The notes: generated from the sequence alone by a model not told the origin. Counted from the stretch's first letter, positions 34,649-43,167 are shown. The stretch is DNA of 64,000 nucleotides from Faecalicatena fissicatena (GCA_001028025.1 LDAQ01000079.1:20530-84529), one strand, 5' to 3'. Numbers and translations: made by a program.

Positions 34649-34712
34649 ACTTATTGAAAGAAGCATAATAATCAGATTATTATTTGAGCGGTATGTAGTG
34701 GAGAATAGGATT

Positions 34713-35015
34713 ATGTATAGAGAAATGTCCATTGAAATGACAGATAAAGAAGTGAAAAAGTGTATGGCTATGCTCGTGGAGGATAGCATTGTTTTAAAAA
34801 TTAAAAGGGATACTGTCCAAAATGCAATAGATATAAAGTTTAAAGTGCGGGGAGACTGTAGAAAGAAAAAATACCGTATCTCATTATTACCAGATGCGGT
34901 CGAGGAACTATCAGAGGGTATCAGATTGAAAATCGATGGAGAATATTTATATGAACAGTTTATGATTGCAAAAGGATATAGTGATTACTGGAAGGATAAT
35001 ATTTTTATAGACTGA
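34713..35015 (+). CDS. Hypothetical protein of the integrated element
   Basis: A 100-residue protein of unknown function, Lys/Glu-rich with predicted alpha-beta alternation and no membrane segment. The start at 34713 is chosen because TGGAG lies 9 bases upstream; the open frame from a TTG at 34623 would begin inside an operator palindrome. The gene faces away from the XRE repressor and is followed by a strong terminator, which suggests it is the first product of the lytic or induced direction of the element. Confidence 0.5.
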   Translation: MYREMSIEMTDKEVKKCMAMLVEDSIVLKIKRDTVQNAIDIKFKVRGDCRKKKYRISLLPDAVEELSEGIRLKIDGEYLYEQFMIAKGYSDYWKDNIFID

Positions 35016-35048
35016 TATATATTCAGAGATATCTAAAAATTTAAGATA

Positions 35049-35091
35049 CAAAATAGGAGAGGGCTTATTCTATAGGTCTTCTCCTATTTTG
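35049..35091. terminator. Bidirectional terminator
   Basis: CAAAATAGGAGA (35049-35060) pairs perfectly with TCTCCTATTTTG (35080-35091). A-rich on one side and T-rich on the other, it would work on both strands. It follows the unknown gene ending at 35015. The stretch to 35409 contains no convincing gene. Confidence 0.75.
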
Positions 35092-35409
35092 CAGGGGTGG
35101 TTTACATATTGGAGCAATGAGATTGAGATAAAAGATGGTATATGTATTACATGCGAACGTCAACCGGCAAAATATTATTTCGAACGTGTTTCATTAATTG
35201 GAAAAATAGAAAAGCCTGTATTAATAGGACTTTTTACATATATGACAGGATGGAAAGATGAGATTAAAGTCTAAAAAGCATTGAAAACTGAGGCGTTTTC
35301 CGAACACTGTTATTTTAAGCCCCCGAACGTAGTCCCGAACTCTCTACTACGCCCGAATTAAATAATCATTATGAATAGAGATTATACCTTTTTCATATCT
35401 TCTGTAGAC

Positions 35410-35697
35410 TTATTTTCGTTTGATCAGCAAATTAACCATTTGTCTCACAACCTCAACCTCATGTTCATCCAGACCGCTGACGTCAACTACTTCCATTTTC
35501 TCCAGCCCTAAAAGATAATCGGTGGACACGTGAAATATTCTCGATAATGAGATCAACACATCATAGGAGGGATACCTATTACCGGCTTCATAAGCAGATA
35601 TTGCGCTAACTGCTACGCCGGCTAAACTTGCTAATTGCTTTTGCGTAAAATTATACTCTTTACGAAGTTGCTTTATTTTTTTACCAAAATCCACCAT
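35410..35697 (-). CDS. XRE-family transcriptional regulator
   Basis: 95 residues. The helix-turn-helix (FTQKQLASLAGVAVSAISAY) is followed by the typical DYLLGLEKME tail and a short C-terminal helical extension. ATG 35697 is preferred: AGGTG is 6 bases upstream on the minus strand, while the GTG at 35706 overlaps it. It is the second of three XRE genes in the element and is divergent from the small gene at 35875. Confidence 0.85.
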   Translation of the reverse strand: MVDFGKKIKQLRKEYNFTQKQLASLAGVAVSAISAYEAGNRYPSYDVLISLSRIFHVSTDYLLGLEKMEVVDVSGLDEHEVEVVRQMVNLLIKRK

Positions 35698-35874
35698 ATG
35701 TAACACCTGCTTTCACAAATAGTGTACTAAAAATGATTTCCCCATAGGTGTAGTTATATACACTCAAACGGAAAATATGCGTTGAAAATAAGCAAAGGTA
35801 ATAGTAGAATAATAATTATGTATGACTAAACTATTGAGATTGGAATTATGCATGATATATATGGGGGAATATAT

Positions 35875-36144
35875 ATGAGCAAAGAGTACAAAATTAACTT
35901 AACGATGGAACAGCATAAGAAATTTGAACGTTTTGTAATGGGTAACGACTTAGACTTTTACGAAGATTATGTTATAAATCTAATAGATAGAGATCAACAA
36001 AAATTTTTCCTTGAAAATCCCCAATTTATGTCGGAACTTCCCGTTAGTCATGATAAAATTCACTTACTACAGGATAAAACATTTAGAGAGATTCTACGAA
36101 AAATTGTGGCCTATGAGGAGGACAAAGAAAATAGCATTAAATAA
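35875..36144 (+). CDS. Hypothetical protein of the integrated element
   Basis: 89 residues, strongly charged and probably all-helical, with motifs such as LTMEQHKKFERFVMGNDLDF and a Lys/Glu-rich end. GGGGGA precedes the ATG at 35875, so it is probably translated. It lies between two minus-strand XRE genes and is divergent from the one at 35697. I do not recognise the family; a regulatory or accessory role in the element is a guess. Confidence 0.5.
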   Translation: MSKEYKINLTMEQHKKFERFVMGNDLDFYEDYVINLIDRDQQKFFLENPQFMSELPVSHDKIHLLQDKTFREILRKIVAYEEDKENSIK

Positions 36145-36207
36145 ATGTACGGAGTAAAGAAAAGAATTAAGTACTGAGGCTGGGGCAGGATGGAATGTCC
36201 GGGAATT

Positions 36208-36414
36208 TCAAAGTTTTCTAATTGTACGTCCTATAATATAATCCACACTGGTTTTATACAGATCAGCCAACTTTATTAAGTAATCAATAGGAATGGTCTG
36301 CGTACCCTTTTCATACCTTCTGTAGACTTCTCTTTGTATACCCAAATGATCAGCAATCTGCTTTTGGGTCAAATCATGGTCGACTCGTAAATCTTCCAAC
36401 CGTTTAAAATACAT
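36208..36414 (-). CDS. XRE-family transcriptional regulator
   Basis: 68 residues: DLTQKQIADHLGIQREVYRR forms the helix-turn-helix and DYIIGRTIRKL the tail. ATG 36414 follows AGGTG on the minus strand; the longer open frame to 36591 lacks one. It resembles the regulator at 34367 in size and tail, so the two may derive from the same ancestor. Its promoter region faces the hairpin-rich zone in front of the putative replication gene. Confidence 0.85.
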   Translation of the reverse strand: MYFKRLEDLRVDHDLTQKQIADHLGIQREVYRRYEKGTQTIPIDYLIKLADLYKTSVDYIIGRTIRKL

Positions 36415-36612
36415 ATAATCACCTCGTAAAATAATGCTACTATATAGTTGTATTACGTCAAATAAAGAAAAATACACTTGCAAACATATGTTCGGTATGA
36501 TAGTATAATTGTGTAATCCACAGAACAGTAAAGTTAACAATATAATATGTCTCGTAGGTGCTAGGGTATTTGATATAAGTTTATAAACCACTGGACTCAG
36601 ATCATGTTTAGT

Positions 36613-36651
36613 GGTTTTTTAATTGCAAACAATTAGGGCAATTAAAAAACC
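36613..36651. terminator. Perfect 14 bp hairpin, probably a bidirectional terminator
   Basis: GGTTTTTTAATTGC (36613-36626) pairs with GCAATTAAAAAACC (36638-36651). A-run and T-run flank the loop, giving termination potential on both strands. It is immediately followed by the twin hairpins and may be part of a replication origin. Confidence 0.6.
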
Positions 36652-36693
36652 GATGCTGGTAACATCGGCTGGATACGAGTGCTGGTAACACTC
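36650..36693. other. Two adjacent hairpins with the identical loop CTGGTAA (possible origin)
   Basis: CCGATG-CTGGTAA-CATCGG (36650-36668) and GAGTG-CTGGTAA-CACTC (36677-36693) differ in stems but share the same 7-base loop. Conserved single-stranded loops on different stems in front of a replication-type gene are the form taken by nick sites of rolling-circle replication or mobilisation origins. The function is inference. Confidence 0.4.
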
Positions 36694-36957
36694 TGTATTG
36701 GATTTAAACGACACATGAAGCATCGTATATATAATGCAGTTAAGTATAACAGAAAGTTTTGTGTCGTGTCAATAAGGAACCTCTCCTTACTTATCCCCCT
36801 GATTTTCACATAGATACAATTACATACAGCAGGTTTCTCAGAACCATTTTTCAAAACTGAAGGGGCAGCAGGCAGACCCAGAAAAAGATGTCTAGGGTGA
36901 CTTTCTAATAAGTACAAAATTGCAAGGGAGATTATAGGTATTAGCAGTAACTACAAA

Positions 36958-37815
36958 ATGACAGCGAGTATCCACACGTTGTCAATAAAATTCAACGGAT
37001 TTACGGGAAGCATCCAAAAGGAAGTAAAAGACTGCATGAAAAGCGGGTTTTTTGAGGAATCGGGAATAACCAGCAGTAAGATTAATGTGAACAGACTTTA
37101 CGGAGACATTTACAAATATAGTGAATTTCAGACAGCATTAAATACGATCCTTTTAGATGCAGGAGTAAAAGATTACAGAATAACGCGGGTCGATGTAAGA
37201 TTGGACTCGTACGACAAAGAGCATTATAAGCGGTATATGAAACTCAACAGGATCATCACAAGTTTACTTGGCACGACATATAAAACGCAAAATAACTATA
37301 GATGTGTTGATTTGTTTTCAAATAAGCAGTTGTCCATAGCGGTTAAAAATGATTATTTTCAGATTGAACATTACGACAAAAACCAGCAAAGTCAAGGCCG
37401 GGATAGAGCAAAGAGCCGACTTGAATTGAGGTCGTTAAAATGGAATACTACTGAGGATAAGCTAAAGGACAAATTTATTGCTGAATGGGAACACAGATTA
37501 GATAAATCCGTTGAAAATTATGGAAAGATGCAGATGCGGTATAATGATGAGCTGGTGCAGTTATTTAAGCAGGAAATGAATAAGTACCCTAAAAGGTATA
37601 ATAATCTGACTGGTTTTCTGTTACAGTATCAGGATTGCATTTTTACCAAAGAGCAAATGATAGATTTGCTAAAACGTTTTGATGAAGTTAGTAACCCCCA
37701 GAACAAAGAAAAGAATCACAGGCAAAAGTATGGTATTGACTATTACTCAAAATTAGATGTGCTGGAAGCAGTGGAGATAATTAAAAGGGCGGTCAGGGCA
37801 TATTTTGACAGCTGA
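36958..37815 (+). CDS. Putative replication initiation protein of the element
   Basis: A 285-residue basic protein. RVDVRLDSYDKEHYKRYMKL and a Tyr/Lys-rich centre (YDKNQQSQGRDRAKSRLELR) recall small replication initiators of Gram-positive elements, but the key motifs cannot be assigned with certainty. The ATG at 36958 lacks a good ribosome binding site (GGGAG lies too far upstream), so another start is possible. It sits between the twin hairpins and the integrase, the usual place of a Rep gene in small integrative elements. Confidence 0.5.
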   Translation: MTASIHTLSIKFNGFTGSIQKEVKDCMKSGFFEESGITSSKINVNRLYGDIYKYSEFQTALNTILLDAGVKDYRITRVDVRLDSYDKEHYKRYMKLNRIITSLLGTTYKTQNNYRCVDLFSNKQLSIAVKNDYFQIEHYDKNQQSQGRDRAKSRLELRSLKWNTTEDKLKDKFIAEWEHRLDKSVENYGKMQMRYNDELVQLFKQEMNKYPKRYNNLTGFLLQYQDCIFTKEQMIDLLKRFDEVSNPQNKEKNHRQKYGIDYYSKLDVLEAVEIIKRAVRAYFDS

Positions 37816-37818
37816 TAT

Positions 37819-37859
37819 AAAAAGCTATCCGTATTACGGGAGAGAGTTATGGGCTTTTT
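37819..37859 (+). terminator. Hairpin after the putative Rep gene
   Basis: AAAAAGC (37819-37825) pairs with GCTTTTT (37853-37859), and an inner palindrome CCGTATTACGG lies at 37829-37839. It starts 4 bases after the Rep stop codon and probably ends that transcript. Confidence 0.5.
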
Positions 37860-37995
37860 CCCGTATACAAGGGGATATCTTGAATCGAGTGCAATGTTTA
37901 TATCTAAATCTAGGAGATATGAATATTTATTATATATTTTGGGGAGGTAACTTTAAGTTAAAGCGTCAGAATCACAGTTAAATAATACAGAGATA

Positions 37996-39330
37996 TTGAA
38001 TCAAGCCATTGCCAGTGGTATCATTAATTTGGATGATGTGCGGATAAAACTTGATATGGCAACTAATGTAGAGATACTAAACGCACATAATAAAGCTAAA
38101 TGGCAAGGAAAGGATGGTAAGTGGTACACACATGTATATGATTCGACTAAAAAAGACAATAGAAGGCTGTTAAAGCGTAAAACAGAAGAAGCGCTGAATA
38201 CTGCAATCATTAAAATTGTTAAAAATCAACTTGCGAAGAAAAAGAAAAAGAAAGACAAAGAGAAGATTACACTGGAAATAATATACCCGGACTGGCTGGC
38301 TTATAAGAGTTTACATACAGAGAAAACGTCTTCTATTAAGCGATATTCTACCGAATGGAAGCGTTACTATATGTCAGATCCAATTATAAAAAAGCCTCTG
38401 GATGAGCTGAGTGTACTAATGTTGGATGAGTGGGCTCATAAAATGATTAAGCATCATAAAATGAATAAGAAGCAGTATTATACGATGTCAATTATTCTCA
38501 GGCAGTCTTTACAATACGCAAAGAATCGGGGAGATATCAGTGAAAATCCGTTTGAAGCTGTAAAGATTGAATCGAAAATGTTTCGCAAGACGAAGAAAAA
38601 GGCTGATGAAACCCAGGTCTATCTGGTAGAGGAGCAGGCGTTAATTATTCAGGAAGCATGGAAGGATTACAATTCATCCAATGCCAAGGAGACAACACCT
38701 CTGGCCGTAATTTTGGCATTTTATTTAGGCTGTAGACCGGGAGAAACAGTTGCTATCAGAGAAGAAGATATAAGAGGGCAGTATATTCACATACAGCGGA
38801 TGGAGATAGGCGAATTTGAGACAACAGACGGAATAAACTATATAAAAACCGGCGTGGATGTTGCAGAGCACACAAAGACAGATGCAGGAGACAGGGAAGT
38901 ATATGCCACATCAGAAGCAATGGAATTAATTCGTTTGATAAAATTTGCTAATCAGAAGCACGGATGCAGTGGAGAGTACTTATTTATGCAGGACGGTGAA
39001 CGCACGAAGGAAACTGCGGTTGCATGGAGACTGGAAAAATATTGTAACCATATTGCCATCCCTTATAAAAGCCCGCACAAGATGAGAAAAACATATATTT
39101 CAACACTGATAGATAATAACCTCAATATTAACACCATTAGAAAATTAGTCGGTCATGAAGATGAAAAAACTACATACCAGAGCTATTGTTTTGACAGAAG
39201 AAACAATACACAGATTGAGACACAGTTAGAAGAAGCATTAAAATTTAATAATGAAAAAAGTAATATCATTACTTTTGTAAATCCATGTAACATGGATCAG
39301 GTAACCATAGGTAACCAAAATCAAATCTAA
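37996..39330 (+). CDS. Tyrosine site-specific integrase
   Basis: A phage-type integrase. An N-terminal AP2-like arm (WQGKDGKWYTHVYD), SAM-like core-binding domain, and catalytic domain with Arg in LGCRPGETVAIREED, HKMRKTY (His361, Arg364), GHEDEKTT and the nucleophile in YQSYCF (Tyr397 from TTG 37996). The gene ends 60 bases from the att site. The start is uncertain: a perfect GGGGAGG at 37941-37947 is 9 bases before an in-frame GTT codon at 37957, while the first usual start codon, TTG 37996, has no ribosome binding site. The start codon may have been lost, or GTT is used. Confidence 0.85.
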   Translation: MNQAIASGIINLDDVRIKLDMATNVEILNAHNKAKWQGKDGKWYTHVYDSTKKDNRRLLKRKTEEALNTAIIKIVKNQLAKKKKKKDKEKITLEIIYPDWLAYKSLHTEKTSSIKRYSTEWKRYYMSDPIIKKPLDELSVLMLDEWAHKMIKHHKMNKKQYYTMSIILRQSLQYAKNRGDISENPFEAVKIESKMFRKTKKKADETQVYLVEEQALIIQEAWKDYNSSNAKETTPLAVILAFYLGCRPGETVAIREEDIRGQYIHIQRMEIGEFETTDGINYIKTGVDVAEHTKTDAGDREVYATSEAMELIRLIKFANQKHGCSGEYLFMQDGERTKETAVAWRLEKYCNHIAIPYKSPHKMRKTYISTLIDNNLNINTIRKLVGHEDEKTTYQSYCFDRRNNTQIETQLEEALKFNNEKSNIITFVNPCNMDQVTIGNQNQI

Positions 39331-39416
39331 AACAATTCAATAAAAAAAGCGGAGAAGCCTTAATACATAAGGACTTCTCCACTTTTCCACCAATGCGGAA
39401 GAAGAGACTTGAACTC
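39271..39416. repeat. Right copy of long direct repeat with terminator and att site
   Basis: Counterpart of 34076-34210. It holds the true end of the integrase gene, a terminator (stem about 39348-39358 with 39377-39388) and the 26-base att sequence (39391-39416) inside the intact tRNA-Leu gene. It differs by an internal duplication of GGTAACCA. Confidence 0.85.
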
Positions 39417-39477
39417 TCACAGGATAAACTCCCACTAGAACCTGAATCTAGCGCGTCTGCCATTCCGCCACTTCCGC
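39394..39477 (-). tRNA. tRNA-Leu (anticodon CAG)
   Basis: On the minus strand the 84-base gene has a 7 bp acceptor stem (GCGGAAG/CTTCCGC), discriminator A, a D-arm with GG, an anticodon stem CTAGA/TCTAG with loop TTCAGGT (anticodon CAG), a long class II variable arm typical of Leu, and T-loop GTTCAAGTC. CCA is not encoded. It is intact; its 3' part is the attachment site of the neighbouring element. Confidence 0.95.
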
Positions 39478-39489
39478 TCGACAAGTGAT

Positions 39490-39519
39490 ATTCTATCACA
39501 GGATACCAGACTTTGTAAA
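39490..39519 (-). promoter_or_regulatory. Promoter of tRNA-Leu
   Basis: On the minus strand TTTACA (39519-39514), an 18-base spacer and TAGAAT (39495-39490) stand 12 bases before the tRNA 5' end. The same arrangement is recognisable in degenerate form near 43.2 kb. Confidence 0.65.
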
Positions 39520-39584
39520 CCCCTATTTTAAAATTCTTTACCTTTGCTTATTTTGAATGAATTTTCAGATATTTAATAGCGCTG

Positions 39585-40316
39585 TTAATCCAGGACCCCA
39601 AACAGACTGGCCACATCGTCAGAATCCATTATCCGGCTGCTTGGCTTTTCGGCATTTGCCAGCATGGAATCCACTTTGCTTGCCAGCGTCACATCTATAA
39701 ACTTTCCGACATCAATACCACGGAGTTCAAAGAACAGAAGCGGCTGTTCATCCAGACGCACGCCAACACCATAGAGTGATGCCGCTACGTGTTTGCACAT
39801 CAGGGCCCAGTCTGGGCAGCTGCAGCTGAAGCTGATTTCTTTTGGCGTGGGAAATAATCCATCCTGTCCCTGAAACAGTTCTTTCATTTCTAACGGGAAA
39901 TTACCCGACATAAGCTCTTCAAGATTCTGCACCTTTTTTTCGCATCTTTGGATAATCGCCTGGCACTTTTCTTCCGATAGAGGGCTGATTCTGATTTCTA
40001 CCTTATATGGTGTTTTGCGGGTTCCCTGTACTCTGGATATAATTTTTCCTTTTTGAATCTTAAGGTCAATGACTGCTCCTGTTCTGACATAACGCCGTCC
40101 CCGGTCAAGGCGGCTGTCATAATCAGCATACTGTTCCAAATTATCGCACCATGCTTTCCCCCACCAATTATTTACGATGGTCCGGCCCTGTATTGTAACC
40201 GGTTCGAGCATCTTTCCTTTGCGCTGTTCTTTCTTTTTACTTTCAGCTGATTTTTGCCTGATCTCCGCCGCAGTAGGCTGACTGTAGCGTGGTGTATCGT
40301 TCCAATATCTACTCAT
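39585..40316 (-). CDS. SWIM zinc-finger protein
   Basis: The 243-residue protein has a SWIM zinc-finger CSCPDWALMCKHVAASLYGVG (CxC...CxH; shown as CSCPDWA and CKHVAA) at about residues 162-183. SWIM fingers bind nucleic acid or protein. In many Firmicutes such a gene sits directly beside a SNF2 helicase, as here: the helicase stop codon is 10 bases upstream. The pair very likely forms a functional unit in DNA transactions, but the exact role is unknown. GGAGGA precedes the start. Confidence 0.9.
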   Translation of the reverse strand: MSRYWNDTPRYSQPTAAEIRQKSAESKKKEQRKGKMLEPVTIQGRTIVNNWWGKAWCDNLEQYADYDSRLDRGRRYVRTGAVIDLKIQKGKIISRVQGTRKTPYKVEIRISPLSEEKCQAIIQRCEKKVQNLEELMSGNFPLEMKELFQGQDGLFPTPKEISFSCSCPDWALMCKHVAASLYGVGVRLDEQPLLFFELRGIDVGKFIDVTLASKVDSMLANAEKPSSRIMDSDDVASLFGVLD

Positions 40317-40326
40317 ACTGATCCTC

Positions 40327-42921
40327 CTATCCCAGACGCAGCATGGACATCAGTTCCTCATTACTGAGTTCTGTAATCCATTTCTCTCCACCAGATCCAA
40401 TTACATTCTCCGCCAGTTCTTTTTTAGAATTTATCATAGCATCTATTTTTTCTTCTATGGTTCCGGTACAAACCAGCTTATGGACCATTACATTTTTTTC
40501 CTGGCCGATCCGAAATGCCCGGTCAGTGGCCTGATTTTCTACAGCCGGATTCCACCAGCGGTCAAAATGGATCACATGATTGGCTTTCGTAAGATTTAAT
40601 CCTGTTCCGCCCGCTTTTACGGAAAGCACAATATAAGGTATGTACCTTTCGCCCTGAAATGCTTCTACGATCTCACTTCGTTTTTTTACGGGGGTTCCGC
40701 CGTGAAGTACATAACCTTCCGTTTTAAAAATACTCTTTAAAAAGTCTCCCAGATATTCTGTAATTTCTTTGAATTGTGTGAATATAAGAACCCGCTCTCT
40801 CTTTTCATAAATAGTTTCACAGATTTCTTTCAGCATTGCAAACTTTCCGCTGTCCTCCAGGGCAAATGTCTGCTGTCCCATATACTGATCAGGATGGTTG
40901 CATATCTGCTTGAGCTTCATAATTGAAGTCAGAACCAGTCCGCAGCGTTCGATCCCCTCTGCCTCGGCGAGCTTATTCTCCAGATCCAGAATAACCTTAC
41001 GGTATAGGACTACCTGCTTTTTAGAAAGCTGTGTGTAATCAACCAGTTCTATTTTTTCCGGAAGATCGGAGATAATACTCTTGTCTGTCTTTACGCGCCG
41101 GAGCATGAATGGCGATATCATAGTTTTCAGCCGTACATATCTTTCGGGATGTTCATTCAGGCTCTTTGAAAATTCATGGAATTCCTGGGAAGTTCCCATC
41201 AGGCCCTTGTTCAGAAAATCGAATAGAGACCACAGATTCGTAAGGTCGTTCTCAATGGGGGTTCCCGTCATGGCAATGCGCATATTGGCAGACAGCTGTT
41301 TGATTTTCTTTGTCTGCTTTGTGCCCGGATTTTTGATGGCCTGTGCTTCATCTAAGATGAGGCAGTCCCAGCGGATAGCCTGAAGTTCCTTAATCCTGGC
41401 GGCCATACCATAGGTCGTTATGGTAAGAAATGCCGTATTCTCCTTCAGATCCTCACTTAACAAAGCGGAGGTCTTCCCGTGCAGGATTTGTAAATCCATG
41501 GACGGAACGAATTTTTGGGCTTCCTTCTGCCAGTTTCCTATTAAGGATGCAGGTACGACCAGAAGGACACGGGAATTCTTTTTTGTGGTTCGCACTTTTT
41601 CAAGATATGCAAGCACCTGAACCGTCTTTCCGAGTCCCATGTCATCGGCAAGACAGGCTCCAAAGCCAAGCTTGTCCATATAATTAAGCCATGTATAGCC
41701 CTCCTTTTGGTAAGGACGAAGCGATGCACGCAATGTTTTTGGTGCTGCCGATTTTCTGATAGTTCCGGGTTTTCTCAGATTAGAAAGAAGGGATGCCAGC
41801 CATTTCCCATTGGTTATAAGCGGTCCGACATCCACGGGCTGCTTCCCTGTTCCCAGTTCCATCCGAAGCGCTTCCATCAGCGTGGTTTCGCCCGGAACCT
41901 CTTTCATCTGCTCAAGCAGCTTATTTAGCTTTTCATGATCCACCTCAACCCATTTACCCTTTAAAAAAGCAAGTCCATCTGTCTGGGCGAGTAGTGTCCT
42001 GATATCTGTATCTGTAAGAGGAACTCCGTCTACCATCAGCCTGGGGGCCATGGATATGAGTGTGTTTGCGCCCAGCATACTCGGCTTGTCTTCCCCCATG
42101 CTTACAGCCATAGATACAGAAGCAGCCTTTTTTTTCCACCAGTTCGGGATCCTGCACAGAACTCCGGTACTCTCTATAGCCTCAATCTCCTTCAGAAATG
42201 TGTAGGCCTCCTCAGACGTCAGCCGAAGCGGATGAAACAACTCTCCACTCTCAACAAAACCAGCTATAAGCTCTGATACCTCTGCTACACGGTTCAGACA
42301 TGACAATAGTGCCAGAAGCTTTTCGCGCTCATTCTGGAATTCCGTTAATGCATATTGAAGTGGGACATGGCGTACTTTCTGGTCGTCCCCCCTTGTCGCA
42401 TAAGTTGCAAGAAACGCAAACGGGTAATCATCCCCTGTATTTTCTACCAAATGGAAGAATATACGCTCAGGCACTCGGAGATGCTGACTCTTTTCTGTCA
42501 GATACATTTCTACGGTTCCATTATAGTCCGCAATCTCTGTTGAAAATATCTCTCCAAGTTTCAGAAACAGTCTGTCAATCCAGTTCCGGGTAATATATTC
42601 CGCTCCGATTGCAAAAGGAATGGCTTGTTCGAGAATTGCATATGTATCTTCGGAAGGTTTAATCTCTGTCTTTTCCCGCGTAAGCGCAAGCTCAGGCAAG
42701 TCCGTCAGCATTTTAAAGAACGTGTCGGAAAACCGATAGAGAAAGGCCGCGGAGGGACTTAATTCAGAGGGCTTCTCACAAAAGCCCATCTGATACAGTG
42801 CTTGATACCGATCCTTTTCAAATAGCGAAAACTTCTTTTGATCCGCAGCAGATAATTCTGTGGTTACTGCGTCTGGATAAAAGCTCTCTTCTGTGAATAT
42901 AAATTGCAATGGTTTTATCAT
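40327..42921 (-). CDS. SNF2-family DNA-dependent ATPase/helicase
   Basis: 864 residues. The N-terminal half is a bacterial SNF2-associated region; the helicase core begins at about residue 400 with LRPYQKEGYTWLNYMDKLG, then DDMGLGKTVQVLAYL (motif I), ILDEAQAIKNP (motif II), MTGTPIEN (motif III), and the C-terminal lobe with RVLIFTQFKEI, GGTGLNLTKANHVIH and DRAFRIGQ. It translocates on double-stranded DNA in the RapA/HepA manner. The ATG at 42921 is preferred over an ATG at 42942; it follows AGAGGT and lies 2 bases after the stop codon of a SEC-C microprotein gene, so the two are probably coupled. Confidence 0.93.
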   Translation of the reverse strand: MIKPLQFIFTEESFYPDAVTTELSAADQKKFSLFEKDRYQALYQMGFCEKPSELSPSAAFLYRFSDTFFKMLTDLPELALTREKTEIKPSEDTYAILEQAIPFAIGAEYITRNWIDRLFLKLGEIFSTEIADYNGTVEMYLTEKSQHLRVPERIFFHLVENTGDDYPFAFLATYATRGDDQKVRHVPLQYALTEFQNEREKLLALLSCLNRVAEVSELIAGFVESGELFHPLRLTSEEAYTFLKEIEAIESTGVLCRIPNWWKKKAASVSMAVSMGEDKPSMLGANTLISMAPRLMVDGVPLTDTDIRTLLAQTDGLAFLKGKWVEVDHEKLNKLLEQMKEVPGETTLMEALRMELGTGKQPVDVGPLITNGKWLASLLSNLRKPGTIRKSAAPKTLRASLRPYQKEGYTWLNYMDKLGFGACLADDMGLGKTVQVLAYLEKVRTTKKNSRVLLVVPASLIGNWQKEAQKFVPSMDLQILHGKTSALLSEDLKENTAFLTITTYGMAARIKELQAIRWDCLILDEAQAIKNPGTKQTKKIKQLSANMRIAMTGTPIENDLTNLWSLFDFLNKGLMGTSQEFHEFSKSLNEHPERYVRLKTMISPFMLRRVKTDKSIISDLPEKIELVDYTQLSKKQVVLYRKVILDLENKLAEAEGIERCGLVLTSIMKLKQICNHPDQYMGQQTFALEDSGKFAMLKEICETIYEKRERVLIFTQFKEITEYLGDFLKSIFKTEGYVLHGGTPVKKRSEIVEAFQGERYIPYIVLSVKAGGTGLNLTKANHVIHFDRWWNPAVENQATDRAFRIGQEKNVMVHKLVCTGTIEEKIDAMINSKKELAENVIGSGGEKWITELSNEELMSMLRLG

Positions 42922-42923
42922 AA

Positions 42924-43016
42924 TTACCTCTTTCCGCAGCATTTCTTATATTTCTTTCCGCTGCCGCACGGACAGGGATCATTTAAAACTGTGTTTTTAA
43001 AATTTTCGTTTGGCAT
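42924..43016 (-). CDS. SEC-C motif microprotein (30 residues)
   Basis: The frame MPNENFKNTVLNDPCPCGSG (then KKYKKCCGKR) is a complete SEC-C zinc-binding motif (CPCGSGKKYKKCC) as found at the end of SecA and in many nucleic-acid-linked proteins. GGAGGA lies 9 bases before the ATG on the minus strand. The stop codon is 2 bases before the helicase start, and the helicase ribosome binding site overlaps its last codons, so the translation of both is probably coupled. It was likely missed by size filters. It may act with the helicase as a detached zinc module. Confidence 0.8.
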   Translation of the reverse strand: MPNENFKNTVLNDPCPCGSGKKYKKCCGKR

Positions 43017-43116
43017 AACAAGCTTCCTCCATTGATTACATTGACCGGTACCTGACCGGCAGCCTTTATATATAAGTATATCACTATATATACTATATGG
43101 ATAAACTTTTTTGACG

Positions 43117-43166
43117 GTGAGCCCTGAAGGCTCACGGGATTAACTCCGCCGGAATATGATTCCGGC
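43117..43166. other. Two short hairpins in an intergenic stretch
   Basis: GTGAGCC/GGCTCAC (43117-43135) and GCCGGAAT/ATTCCGGC (43148-43166) are small perfect hairpins. They lie between the SEC-C gene and the tRNA relic. A terminator role is not supported by T-runs. Confidence 0.45.
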
Positions 43167-43167
43167 A

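Larger units (their letters stand above)
34185..39416. mobile_element. Integrated element of about 5.2 kb at the tRNA-Leu 3' end
   Basis: It is bounded by identical 26-base repeats (34185-34210 and 39391-39416) that include the 3' end of tRNA-Leu(CAG). It carries three XRE-type regulators, two small unknown genes, a putative replication protein and a tyrosine integrase next to the right end. No relaxase, portal, capsid or conjugation genes are present, so it resembles a small integrative or satellite element needing a helper. Base composition is clearly AT-rich compared with the chromosome on both sides. Confidence 0.85.

Noticed and set aside
35089..35274. Open frame of 61 codons
   Set aside because: It begins with TTG inside a terminator stem and has no ribosome binding site.
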